Positions 22,966 through 35,276 of a stretch of DNA of 64,000 bases are shown piece by piece. Below the pieces are notes generated by a model. That model was not told the origin of the DNA, searched no databases, and was given only the letters and a program-made list of their open reading frames with translations. A program made the translations under genes and the position numbers. The stretch covers positions 102,401 to 166,400 of the forward strand of contig JACAAK010000023.1 in assembly GCA_025093985.1 (NCBI GenBank), written 5' to 3'. Position 1 is the stretch's first letter, and each line of letters opens with the position of its first letter. The DNA is from Calvatia gigantea. Lineage: Eukaryota > Basidiomycota > Agaricomycetes > Agaricales > Lycoperdaceae.

Positions 22966-24540
22966 CGCTGACGCCTTTACCTGCGTTTGTAGATAAATAT
23001 CTTCTTTATAGTGGCAGCCTGGCAGGGACGACCCGATTTTCCTTGTTTATTCCAATTTTCCTCATCGACCTATCGCGACCTCAGTCGGAACCGGGGCTCA
23101 GTTTCTCATCTTCTACTGCAGACTCATGCCGAGCTATTTTTTCTCATGGTGCATTCAACCTTTCAGTACAATCATCGTCTACCGTGGGTGATATTTTTTT
23201 GGATAAGCAGACGATGAGCTCATTCTCCTACCAATAGCAAGGGCCTTGACATCCAGTCGAACATGCGTGGGGGAATAAATGGCGCCCAGAACACCCTTGT
23301 ACAGCTCCCTCTCACTTCCGTTCTCTTCCATCTGCGACTAGCTCTTGGCACTTACGCATTAATGACCTTACTAACTCTCTTCGGCACCCTCTCCTCGGCA
23401 GATCAGTGTCGAAAACGCAAATGAGGAGGGGGTTGTACCTGATAAGGTCATTCAAAACTGAGATGTAACTGGGTCGGGTTCGGCCATATTGAACGTTGGC
23501 CAGCATCATTGAATGCCCATCCAAAAGCCCCCCTCCTCCTTATGTTGAAGGGGCAGGGTTAGGGGAACAGGCGATTGTGGCTGCAATCAATCGCCTCAGG
23601 AAAAGGGAATGAGTCTGGTTTGTATCCTCACATCATCAAGGCCGCGAACGTGCTGGCAAGGTATCTCACTGAACGAATCCTCGAGTATCAAGTCGTTCCT
23701 TCATGTTCCCCAGCACAGGGGTATTGCTCAACTATTCCGACAATTTTGTGTTGAATCAGTTAGTCACATACATCAATGAAACCAAGGAGAAAGGGACGAG
23801 AGTATTCGGCATTCGTGTGATGTTTCCCAATGCTGTGGTTAGTTTTACAGTGTCACTCAGTGTGCCATGCCCGAGACAGAATTGGATGCTCATGGCCATT
23901 CCCCTAGCTGCCTCCCTGGTCTCCAAACCACCAACGATTGGCATGCCTATCTGATGTTGTGGCTTCACGGTCTTGTCAGTGCTGAAAAATCCCTATTGTT
24001 CAAGATATCGCAGAGGAGACAGCAAAGATCTCAAAATTAGGAGTACTTCTCGGGACTAAACAGGTACAATAGCCATTTATCAAGCATACAGAGATCTCAG
24101 GCCCCTTGGTGAGCCTTAGTTAATGGAGCAAGGTATAGTGGGAACATCCTCGGGACTCTTTGTCCTTGCCCCAACAGTGATTCGCTACACTGGGGGCCTA
24201 CACAGACGCGACCCTCTTCCAACTCGTCATCATTGTTTCTGTCACCAGGAGCTTTAAACTGGGTTCTCTCTCACCCTCTACACATCCCATTCCGCAATCC
24301 TGGTTGGTGCGCCCAAGTCCATGTTGCCGATTTCGAAATTGCTGTTACAGACTTATACGTTTGGAGGGGATTCATATATAGTCAAGGGACAGGGCGGCAG
24401 TGACATTGGCAATAGTAAGGATGAATATTCGCTCGCGTTGTCACCACGCTGTTCGATTCACAGTACAATGTTGTCTGTGGTGCTCTCCAGAAGCTCTGTT
24501 CAGTGATCAGGGGTGCCTTCGCTCGAGGAGTTAGGGCGTC
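22966..24540 (+). pseudogene. Unknown gene X, diverged third copy
   Basis: Diverged relative of 12,787-13,740 but longer, with an extra segment (23,240-23,960) holding an open stretch SDNFVLNQLVTYINETKEK. It has kept more CpG dinucleotides than the other copies; at 24,327-24,334 it reads CCGATTTCG where the others read CTGATTTTG and CCAATTTTG. Coding-like pieces: QDIAEETAKISKLGVLLG, and later SKLLLQTYTFGGDS. Stops interrupt them and the function is unknown. Confidence 0.4.
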
Positions 24541-24544
24541 GAGG

Positions 24545-24760
24545 AATTACTGATTTATACCTCACATCGTTTCTCAACTGAACCAAAAAATTTGGGTGCT
24601 TGGAAGCATGCATTGGAGGACGGCAGCACGAATAAATATCGTAAGTCAGAAAGGGAAAACTGTTTCGCGAGGTGTACATGTTGTTCCCTCTGGCTTTTGT
24701 CTGTGGAAATCAGCATTAGACTAGGATAACAAAAAGTATGGACACTAAACATGAAATCAT
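24545..24760. other. Interval between unknown gene X and F3
   Basis: No feature supported. Confidence 0.3.
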
Positions 24761-26190
24761 ACATCCAAATTTCCGTTTAAGTTTTCCTGAGAAGACATCG
24801 TCCAGTCTCTTCATCGAAGAATATTTCAGCAAGGTGCGAATGTTCCCCACTCTGAAAATTGACGAAATTGGCATCAGCATTGCCATCCCGCTCATAGTCA
24901 AAGCAGACGGCAGGCGACTCCTTGTACATTGCATATCCCTTGCATAAACCGGTTGCAATGGAGATCAAGAAATACAACTGGATTCGAAACTGAATGCACG
25001 GTTGCCCGTCGGGGGAGAGGGGGATATAGATGCCAACAACGTCGCGCATATCCCGGACAACAAGGCAGTATCCTGTGGAGCCATCAAAGTAAACAGAGGG
25101 GTCATTATCTAAGGTAAAATATCTTTCATCATAGGACCACACAGGCTTTGCAATGTCCTTGTCATCCTGGTATCCAACCTCAGGGTCCCAGTCCACAAGG
25201 AGGGGTGACAGGTGGTATCCGGTGAATGAAGACGCCACACCTAGCGGCGCAAAGGATCCAATCTTCACCAATGAAGTACATCTCTCCCTTCAGTCTGGGT
25301 CAACTGCGAGTCCTATTTGAGTGAGGGAAGGGGATTATATACAGTTTACAGGGTTTTGTGGACACGTAAGACCACAACCATAAGTTATGTGGACGTGCAT
25401 TCCTTCCATTTGAACACCTCAATCCAGGTGTTTCTGCCCTCGGCAATGCTGCATGCAGCAAGGCCACCACTCAATGTTATAGTACATGTGACGGCATTTC
25501 TCCTGATGTGCGGAATTGAAATGAGTTTATGTGCTGAGAGAGTGGCCGACAGGCCAGTGCCAGTTAGCCATGCTTGTCGGATGTGCAACCATCCGAAACT
25601 GGGCCTTTTGAATCCTATTGGTGAAAATGAGTTATTCATCGAGCATGCAGAATCAACCACATAAGCTGACGGCAAAAGTGAAATCAAGGACTGGTGCCTC
25701 TCGGTTGATGTCCACAACAAGTTTCGTGGGTCCTGCTTCTTCCGCGCTTTGCGTAGAGGGTTCTAATAATGGCTGGGGAACGGGTTCTTTCGAATTGAGG
25801 TCATAGAAATCCACATGACCAGTTTTCCAGACTGCGAGGAGCCAGCACCCACTGCAGATAATACTGAAGTCTGCCATGTACCCATGCATGTCAAGTCTAT
25901 GCTTCATGGGTATCACTGTCTTCCTCCTCCAGATTCGATCGATCACAAGACAAGGCCATATCCATTCACGAAGGTCATTAGTTGAAAGGGTGTCAATGGT
26001 TCCACTCTCTGGGCGCGGAATGTTGAAATGTTGGGCGGTGTATCTCTTCACGAGCGAATGCCAGACCACTCGGGCTTCTGTTGCCTCACAAAGTTTTCTG
26101 GTCGACTGGGCACTACGTAGGTGGATATCATGATAAATATAGTTGTGACGTGCCTGGCGCAATGAAATCACGTCAACAAAATCTAGATGC
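24760..26190 (-). pseudogene. F-box family gene F3, truncated at its F-box
   Basis: First exon from about 26,190 to 25,653 starts inside the F-box (HLDFVDVISL), so DLPLELLSEIVS is missing. It continues RVVWHSLVKRYTAQHF, REWIWPCLVIDRIWRRKT, GCWLLAVWKTGHVDFYDL, PQPLLEPS. Middle exon about 25,590-25,385 (IPHIRRNAVTCT, IEVFKWKECTST). Last exon 25,271-24,777 (DWDPEVGYQDDKDI, VVGIYIPLSPDGQPC, DEETGRCLLRKT). Introns have GT-AG edges. It sits in the same orientation as F1 and F2. The junction at about 26,190 adjoins unrelated GC-rich sequence. Confidence 0.65.
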
Positions 26191-26195
26191 TGGCT

Positions 26196-26590
26196 TCAGT
26201 TGATGTTCTTACTGACTCAGTGGAAGAGCTTGGACTAGACAGGCAAATCCCACCAAACAACTACCCACTACATTTACGCGATGATGCCCCCCCTCTGGAG
26301 GACCTCACGCACCAGGCCCCCGCCTCTTATGTGGCGAGGGGCGGAGGCTGCACATGACGGTCGGCAGCTGAACTTGGACACGGAGGTTAGAGACAAGTTC
26401 CAGGTTTGGCTGGAGAGGGATTGGGATCCGCTAGGACACGACCCATGGCTGGAGGGAGCGCCAGGGTCCTGGGGGGAAGGAGCTTTGGGACAGGCATTGG
26501 GCCGGGCTTTAGGATGCGACAGTGCTGGCTGGGCCAGGTTTTAGCTTGCCAGAAGGTATGCGGCTTACAGTGGCATATGTTGGAGTAATA
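26196..26590 (+). other. GC-rich fragment with coding character, unknown
   Basis: Clearly richer in GC than its surroundings. One frame reads EELGLDRQIPPNNYPLHLRD then APPLEDLTHQAPASYVARG, which looks like real protein, before the frame is lost. Another frame is Gly/Trp-rich up to 26,544. It was joined directly to the truncated F3. It could be an exon carried in by rearrangement. Confidence 0.35.
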
Positions 26591-26979
26591 TAGACTTACA
26601 GTAGATAATGATCCGTCATCACGTGATTCAACACTCATTCCTTGTTTCATATCTTCCTCACCCTCAGTCTCGTTACATGTCGACTGAGGGTAAGCCGATT
26701 CACAATTCTCCGTATATTCCATACTAATTATAACTTGTAGTCTATTCTATGTACTTACACTAATATTAGTCTTGTTACATGTTGACTGAGGTCTATTCTA
26801 GCCACTGTGTGCCTCTTTCATTCCTTTAGGTTATTGGCCCTGGTGTTGTGACTTCCTAGAGCTGGAAACACACTCACTTTAAACACTACACACTCATTTA
26901 CCAATGCTGATGTCATCCACTCATTAACCCACTGTTTACCAACTCCATTTCTGAGCCACTTGAACTCCATGAGCATTTT
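26591..26979. other. Unassigned; possible Copia leader remnant
   Basis: GGTTATTGGCCC at 26829-26840 is one base off the Copia-A primer-binding site, and the following 130 bp resemble the start of a Copia gag only loosely. The word GTTACATGT.GACTGAGG occurs twice (26,674 and 26,773). No LTR edge found. Confidence 0.3.
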
Positions 26980-27591
26980 TGTTATGTATGTTACCTTACT
27001 TTACAACTGGGCCCAGATCATCTCCACTCAGGGAGAGGGTCAATGTTATAACCCAGGAGTATTGGCAAGTCTCAATGACCTCTATGCAGACTTTGGATTG
27101 CTCCCCTTGAGTAGAAGCTTGTGCTTGTCTGAGAAGTCCAAGTTAAGTGCCACTGCAGTCCCCAAGGTTGTTAACCTTGTAGCAGATGAGTGAAGATAAG
27201 GAAGCTTGTTACTAGAATAACCTAAGGTAATACAGATGTACCACTTAAGGTTTATATACTAGCTATGTATAGGAGATGAGTAATTACATAATAAAGAAGT
27301 ATGAGTCAATGGGAGACTACTATAGGTTAATTGGTAATCTACAGAGTCATAGGGATTTGGTAAAAGAAGTAGGATGAGTCATAGGAAGCTAGAGACAAGT
27401 ACATAGAAGTCCGATAGTGGAATAACAGGAATGGTGACTTGGAACAAGTCATAAGAAGCAGAGATAGAAGTACATATGTTAAATAAATAAAGAACAGACC
27501 AGAGTATAATGGAAGAAGGTTAATACATTGATGGAAAGGAAGGGAAAAAAATGAAGTTAGTCCACAGTAGTCTGGAGGTAAATTCGTAACA
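26980..27591 (-). repeat. Solo LTR of the Gypsy-3 family (minus orientation)
   Basis: 612 bp, TGTTATGTATGTTACC...AATTCGTAACA on the plus strand, the reverse of the Gypsy-3 LTR. It keeps the AGAATAACCT complement of the predicted transcript start. Flanking 5-mers ATTTT and GTACA do not match, so the flanks were rearranged or it is not a simple solo LTR. Confidence 0.85.
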
Positions 27592-29734
27592 GTACATTAT
27601 CTCAAATATCCAAAACCAGAGTAATATTATGGAGACCCAAACCAGTATCAATCCTGGATATCTAGTGTTGATCTTTACTTTAACTTATTTGGAGTTATCC
27701 AAAATACAGAAAAGATCAATTACACCCTCAGATTACTTGAAGGAACAGCTTCAGCCTGGAGACAGGATTACATATCAACTCATGCAGGAGCAGTCCAACA
27801 ACAAACTTGGGATGAATTCAAAGACATCTTGGAACAGGGATTTGCCCCTGCTATACAATCTCATAAAGTAGAACAAGATCTTCAAAGACTTAGACAAAAT
27901 AGACAATATATTGAGAAATATATCTCTGAATTCTCAGTTCTATCATCACAAGCTGGACTTACAGCAGACAACACTACTATCTGAGCCTATTTCACAGAAG
28001 GATTGGACCCAGCAGTCAGACATGAAGCCCTCAGAGCTAATCCAACCACAATTGCCAGTTAGAAGACAGCTGAAAGAGGAGCTTACAGAATCATTATGGA
28101 ACAACAACAATACCCCATTCCATATAGAATCCCATATAAGCTCAAAATTAAAGGGAAAAGAACTAATAAAAACTATAAACCCCAATATCATAATATCAAC
28201 ACCCAACTAGTTAACAAACAATTCTGAAGAAATAAATATGGTATGGACATCAACAGAATCATAGAGTCCATCTATGAAATCAACCTCAATAAATTAGAAG
28301 AAGAAGTCAACTACAACATTTCAGACAAAGAAGGAGATGAAGCAAACAAAATTGAAGAAGAAGAAATCTTCAGGATTGCTTCTAGAAGTTCCAAAAATAA
28401 ATCACAACAAGCCTTTATACATATTACATCATCAATAACATCCTCACAGATGAACAATGAGCAGCCCTCCAAGCAGAAGAATGCTTTTTCTATAGAAAGA
28501 AGGGCCATTTCTACAGAAATTGTAAAGATCAGAAGATTTATCTTAATACCAGAAGAAAGAAGTTTATGGCAAGTGGAAGCAGCACTGAAAAGACTTTACA
28601 AAGACCTAAAGAAAAGAAAAGCTTCAAGAAAAAGAAGGTAGACCCAAATGCAATGGTCTACAAATTAGAAGAAAAAGAAGAAGATGAAGGAAATTTTTAA
28701 ATACAGAAGAAGATCTAAATCAAATAGATCTTCATCAATCAAAAACAAAATGTTTACTAGCACTGACAACAATTTACACAAATAGAAGTAAATTGAACAT
28801 AAAAACATTAATAGACTTAGGAGCTAGCAGAGTCTATATAGATAAACAATTTGCAGAAAAACTCAAATTACCTTAATTTGATCTAAAAACACCAATCAAA
28901 ATCAGTAATGTTGATGGATCAAAAAATTTGACAAATAAATGCACAAAATATACAAAATTCAAAATTAAAATAAATGACAAAATAATGGAAATAAAACCCA
29001 AAATTATAGCTTTAAGCAAACCATTATTCTTAGGAATAACCTGGTTACAAGAACATAATCCTAATATTGATTGGGAAAAAGAAACACTCAAATGGAGAGA
29101 TGAAGAACAGATACTTCCATTAGAACAAACCCTAATAGAAGAATCTATATTCTCAATTAAAGATAATGAATACTTTGAAGAACAATCAGAAGACAAAGAA
29201 ATAAATGCTAAAGAAAGCACATCACAAAACCTTTTCAATAAAGCAACAAAATTAAGGCAGTACCAAAGAAATTCCATAAATACATTAAAGTATTTAACAA
29301 GGAAAAATCCGAAAAAATACCACCATGAAGAATATGGGACCACAAAATAGAACTCAAAGATTCATTCAAACCAAAAATGCATCTTATCTATCATTTAACA
29401 CCAAAAGAAAATGAAGAAATGAAAAGATTTATCAAAGAAAATCTTAAAAAAGGATATATTCAAAAATCAAAATCACCAATAACATCTTCATTCTTCTTTG
29501 TATCAAAGAAAGGACTAGACCTTTGACCTTGTCAAGACTATGTTTATCTAAATAAACATACAATAAAAAATGCACATCCTATACCCTATATTTCAAAAAT
29601 AATGGATAAACTTAAAAATTCCAAATATTTCACAAAATTATATGTACAATTAGGATATAATAATGTCAGAATCCATGAAGGAGATGAATGAAAAGCAGTC
29701 TTTAGAACAACTCAAGGACTATTTGAACCAACAG
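27592..29734 (+). pseudogene. Gypsy-4 fragment: gag, protease, start of reverse transcriptase
   Basis: Different family from Gypsy-1/2/3. Gag-like region: TASAWRQDYISTHAG, WDEFKDILEQGF, and YIEKYISEFSVLSSQAGL, the retrotransposon Gag capsid signature. Protease: KTLIDLGASRVYID, where DLGA replaces DSGA. Reverse transcriptase: KNLKKGYIQKSKSPI, CQDYVYLNKHTIKNAHPIP, LGYNNVRIHEGDE, QGLFEPTVL. It is cut by the LTR at 29735. The coding strand is strikingly A-rich and G-poor. Stops include TGA and TAA. No LTR of its own is visible. Confidence 0.75.
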
Positions 29735-30346
29735 TGTTATGAACTTACCACATCTCTAGACTCTTCCTGACTACATATCAAACTTTTATCAGACTTTACT
29801 ATTTCCTCCCTTATACCCCAGCCCATTCTTTATTTAAACATGTGTACTTTTACCTTTGCTTCTTATAACTTATTTTCTGTCATATTTCTGTTTCACCTTC
29901 TTTCTTCTAGTTAACAGACTTCTATTTACTCATCTCTGACTTCCTATAACTCAGTTTACTTCTTTTCCCACTCCCTATGACTTCTTAACTTACCAATTAA
30001 CCCATAGTGGTCTCTCATTGACTCATACCTTCTTACTACATAATTACTCATCCCTTATGCATAGCTAGTATATAAACCTTAAGTAGTACATCTGTATTAC
30101 CTTAGGTTATTCTAGTAACAAGCTTCTTTATCTTCACTCATCTGCTACAAGGTTAACAACCTTGGGGACTACAGTGGCATTTAACTCAGACTTTTCAGAC
30201 AAGTGTGAGCTTCTACTTGAGGGAGCAATCTAAAGTCTGCACAGAGGTCATTGAGACTTGCCAATACTCCTAGGCTATAGCATTGACCCTCTCCCTAAGT
30301 AGAGACAATCCAGGCCCAGTTGTGAAGCAAGGTAATGCACATAACA
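29735..30346 (+). repeat. Gypsy-3b left LTR
   Basis: 612 bp, TGTTATGAAC...GCACATAACA. It keeps the TATA box (GTATATAAA) and the AGGTTATTCT start motif. Confidence 0.9.
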
Positions 30347-32520
30347 CCCAACCCCACACTATTCATGATGTCAGAAAATTTATGGGATTCTACAACTTCT
30401 ATCAAAAGTTTATACATCACTATGCTGACATCTCTAGACCACTTAACTCCCTACTATCCAAAACTAAGAAATTTGAATGGGAAACCAAAGCAAAGTAAGC
30501 CTTCAAATGACTAAAATCAGAATTCATGAAGAAACCAGTCTTACTTACAACCAAACAAAACTGTTCTTTATTGAAACCAACACCTTGAAATACACATTAG
30601 GAGCAGTCCTATTACAACAGAACACCAACAGAAACTACCACCCCATAGCATTTCTGTCAAAAGCATTTAACCCAACCCAATGTAATTACAAAATACATGA
30701 CTAAGAGCTCCTAGCAATTATTACTACACTAGAAGAATGGTGATATTACCTAGAAGGTGCCTGATATCACATAACTATCTGAACCAATCACAAAAACCTT
30801 ACCTTTTGGAGAAAGCTCCAAAATATCTCCAGAAGACAAGCCCATTGGCTCAGATTCCTCTCACACTTTGGCTTCATAATCAAACATGTCCCAGGAACCA
30901 AAATACTAGCAGTAAATGCTTTCTCATGAAGGCCTGACCATATCCTAGATGACAACAATGACAATAAAAATATTATTGTCCTATCTGAAGAAGTATTCAT
31001 CAGTAGAGTCATTATACTCCCTGAAGAAGTATTTACCTGCATTGTCAATACAGAACTACAAACCAAAATTGCTCAGTTATCCAAATATAACAATATTACT
31101 ATAGAAGCTATGAAGCAACTTCTATCAGAATCACTGGCTACAATAAACTCAAGATACAAAGTCACTCCCATGTCAAATGGAAATCTCATGACATATAAAA
31201 GGAAAATAATAATCCTAGATGATGTAGATCTCCACCAACAAATTATCCAGTGATACCATAATAATCTTTTTGCCAGACACTCTGGAGAACAAGAAATGTA
31301 CCAGATGGCAAAGGCCAATATATATTGGCCAGGAATAAGTACCTTCATACAAAACTATGTCAAAGGATGCAGTACTTACCAACAGTTCAAAATTAACCAA
31401 AACCCTCTCTATCCACCATTGCAGCCTATCCTGCCACCTACCTCTACTAGACCATTTGCACATATCACAATGGATCTATTAACTGACTTACCTAAATTCC
31501 ATGGATTTGACTTGATTCTGTCCAGAGTGGACCATGGACTTATAAAGGGGGTAATTCTCACTCCTTGTACAAAAGAAATCACCACCAAAGGAATTGCCAA
31601 TATAATTATAGACAAGGTCTACACTAGATTTGGACTACTGAACAGAATAATCTCTGACTACAACCCTCGATTCTGAGCAAACTTTAGCCAAGTCCTCATA
31701 AAATGCCTAGGAATCACTTAATCCTTTTTATTAGCTTACCACCCTCAATCTGATGGAACCATGAAACAATTCAACTAGGAAATTTCAGCATATCTATCTA
31801 TCTATTGTATAGAAAACCCTTCCACCTGGTCTGAAGCACTTTCTACTCTCAAATTCTCTTATAACTCAAGAATACACTCAGATTGAAAACAAACACCTTT
31901 CAAACTCATGTATGGAACAAAATCCCAGGAAATACCCACTATCCTTGAGGAATCAAACTTCACTACTACTGAAGAAAGAATAGAATCTCTAGATCATGCA
32001 CAAAGAGAAGCTATAGCTGCCCATAAATTAACTATGGAGTACATGGAACAACAAATCAAATCAAAATTCAAACCCTTCACCCTAGAACAACAAGTATAGT
32101 TGGAACAGAGAAACCTAAAACTCCTATTCAAATTAAACAAAATAGCACTGAAACATCTCAGACCATTTATGATAAGAGAAGTTCTATCACCACTTTCCTA
32201 CCAACTCAATCTGCCTAAAACATGGAAAATCCATAATGTATTCTATGCCACCCTTCTCTCCAAATCTATTGAAAATGATATCCATGGACCTAACCCAGAA
32301 CCACTCCCTGATATTATAGAAGGAGAAGAAGAATATGAAATCAAAGAAATTCTAAACCACTAAATCAAGAATAGACAAAAGGAATACTATATCAAGTGGA
32401 AAGGTTATGATTATGAAGAAAACTCTTGGGAAAACAAAGCACAACTGTTACCATATGCCCAAGAACTATTATGAAAATATTAACAAGAACACCAACTAAA
32501 CACCACTCCACTTAAATGAT
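30347..32520 (+). pseudogene. Gypsy-3b pol remnant (RNase H, integrase, chromodomain)
   Basis: Begins HTIHDVRKFMGFYNFYQKF (thumb/connection region), then an RNase H whose first Asp context is changed (ETNTLKYTLG for ETDASKYALG). Integrase follows with HHCC remnants (NYVKGCSTYQQFK, one Cys now Tyr), ITMDLLTDLP and YHPQSDGTMKQFN, where catalytic TERFN is altered. It ends with the chromodomain (YYIKWKGYDYEENSWENKA). Multiple TAA/TGA/TAG stops. The chromodomain of the parent would target histone marks during integration. Confidence 0.85.
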
Positions 32521-32608
32521 GAAAAGGACATAAATAGCCAGAACAAAACTGACTCATTCAGTCTTCTGACTTACTTCAATATCCACAACACTCTAACTTG
32601 TATTATCA

Positions 32609-35244
32609 ATGGCACCTATCTATAAGAAGGACAAGAAAGCCACTATCATAGCATTATTCCCTTCCCTCTCTTCCATCTTCTCCCTCTCAACCAAAAATAA
32701 CTCACCCACTAAGAAAGCCCAGTCTTTTCCTTCCTCCCCTTGTCTTCCTGTATCCTACAAACCTCCTGTCATCCCTGCAAACCACCAACCCTCCACATCT
32801 ATCTTACCTACTATCCAGATAAATGAACTTCTGGAATGACCAATCCTTACTCTACCAAATGCTGTCTTTACCCAAGATAAGCTCCAACAAATTGTGGACC
32901 AGAACCTTAACTTCTGGATTAATATCTTTATAGGCACCAAGTGCATCTATATCCCCCCCACAAACAAATCTACCAACCACTCCTTCTAAGAGGACCTCAC
33001 CTACCCTGTCAGAATGGGAAGTAGTACTGTTGTACCTAAGCTTTCTTTCCCAGGAACAGAAGTATGAAATCCATTTCCCAACACCAAAACCAGAGATACT
33101 TTAGCAACCTTTGCTGAGGTCATCTCCAGAGCCAATTCCCACTCCTCTGCCGAGATAAAAACTACCTCACAGCAACTTCTCTGGTCCCCCAAATCTAATT
33201 ATATCTATCCCATCCACAATGAATGTCCTACTCCAGCACTTTCCTTGGAGTGAGCTAGAATCCTGAAACCTATTAGGGAGGAATACTCCCAATACAACCC
33301 CCAGCCTGGAAGCACTGCCTGGATTGCCGCCAACCCCTCTGACAGAGAACCTAATGCCACCTCCAGATTTAAATTCACCCCCTCTATAGACAATGGACCT
33401 ATGCCCATAGAGCTATGGGCTTGAACTGATTTCTCATCTGAGGAATCCCTCTGCACAATAGTTTTGCAGCAAACTCATTGAGTTAGGTTCCAAACCAAAT
33501 ACCTATATACTCCTACTCAACAACAAGAAAGGCAAGAAAGCTGCTATTGTAGCATCATTCCCTTTCCTCTCTTCAGTCTCATCAATCTCTACCAAAAACA
33601 ACTCCTCTACCAAGAAAACTCAATCTCTCCCTTCCTCACCTCATATCCCTCTACCTAAGTTGTCTGCTGTCACACTTATGGTCAATAAACCTTTAGCATC
33701 CACACTTCCTACCATTACTCATGAAGAACATAAATAACCTATCCTGATACTACCTAATAGTGTCTTCTTCCAATATGAACTTCAACAAATTGCTGACTAG
33801 AATAAACACTTCTGGGTTAATGTCTTCATAGGCACCCAGTATGTCTACATCCCCCCCACCAATGAATCCACCACTCACTTTCCCTAGTCTGACCTCTTTT
33901 ACCCCAACCAACAACAGGAACAACCTGTTCTTACCAAACTACAGCCCATCCAGGCCAACATGGAACAATTCACCTCTAACTCTAAACTCTGAGACCCTCC
34001 TATCCCCTTCACAAAGGTCATCTTTGGAACCACTCCCCATACCACCATCTATGACTTACAGAGAAAATTCCAGCAACTTTTCTGGTCCCCCACTCCTGCA
34101 TATATTTACCCCATCTGTAACAACCATTCCACCCTAGTACTCCCCTCAGAGCAAGCTAAGATCCTGAAATCTGTTAAGGAGAAATACTCCTATATTAATC
34201 CCCAATCCAGAAGTGCTGTCTGGATCACAGCCAACCCCTTAGACAGAGAATCCAAGGTAGAATCCCAATTCAACTTCCCAATGTCCATGAATGATCAACC
34301 TTTGCCTGTGGAATTATAGTCTCAACCTGATTTCTAGAGTTTGGGATCCCTCTATATGATGGTCTTTAGTAGAGACTATCAAACTCTATTTAGAACCCAA
34401 TATTTACATAATGCTGATCAATGAAATCACTGGCATCTTATCTGTGACACCATACTCCAACATAAACATTTTCATTGAAATCATAACCATACAACTAATT
34501 GAGTGGCCATATTTATCCAGGCATCACAAAGCCTTGGACTACCTCAGGCTTTTACCTACTACCTTGGAGAGCATCAGGTTAATCCTCTCCCATCCAACAT
34601 CCACCCTTGTCCAACTTCAAACAAACTATACTTCTTGCCCAGTACCCCCCAGACTCTTTTCTTTGCCCTAGCAGTCACATCTCCTACCACCTGAACTCAA
34701 CCCACTTCATCAAACAATATCCCCAACTCAAATCAAAAAAGCCATATACATACAACTTCATGGAGCATCTCAATCAGATGCTAGTCTAAGACAGGAAATC
34801 CCTCTTGAGTGAGGAGAAAAGGGAAACTCTAAATCAAATACTATAGGAAAAACCAACAACAGATTCACCCTAACCTGACCCTGAGCAATGAATGACCCCA
34901 GCTTTATCCTGGGAGCATTCTGCAAGAAATGTAAAAAACTCCACCTTCCTGTAATTGGCTACTGGGCTAGCCATTGTCAATATACTGTATGCCCTATCTA
35001 TCATCATATGAAACCAGGACATTACAAGTGGTCCTGTCCCCAATATTTCTGTCAAATTTGCAAAACCCAAAACCCCCAACATAAATCCAAGCATTGTCCT
35101 CATTACCTCAAATATGTACAAATGGTAAATCAAATAAAGGAATGCCACCAACAACAGCAGGTATACTCTAATCCACAAGATGCTTTTGACAATAAATACT
35201 ACAATGATGGTGTTTCCCTTGACTTATCCTGCCTTTCTGTGTAA
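32609..35244 (+). pseudogene. Gypsy-3b third ORF, with internal tandem duplication
   Basis: Homologous to the 605-codon ORF of Gypsy-3. The N-terminal two thirds occurs twice: copy a 32,609-33,505 (KKDKKATIIALFPS, STKNNSPTKKAQSFPSS, TDFSSEESL) and copy b from about 33,506 (KKGKKAAIVAS, STKNNSSTKKTQSLPSS, FWVNVFIGTQYVYIPP). A single C-terminal part follows (34,888-35,244) with the Cys/His cluster: first knuckle has His changed to Tyr (GYWASHC), second has CPIY for CPIC, third intact. Copies a and b differ substantially, so the duplication is old or arose by recombination between two elements. Confidence 0.8.
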
Positions 35245-35276
35245 ATTTTGGAGTAATTTACCTAGAGATAGGCTAA

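Noticed and set aside
22044..26190. Plus-strand open frames across the F-box genes (for example 22221-22514, 25876-26133)
   Set aside because: Shadows of the minus-strand F-box exons, whose motifs are shared by all copies.
26829..26840. GGTTATTGGCCC as proof of a Copia 5' end
   Set aside because: The base before it is not an LTR end (no CA) and no LTR body is recognisable upstream; kept only as a weak hint.
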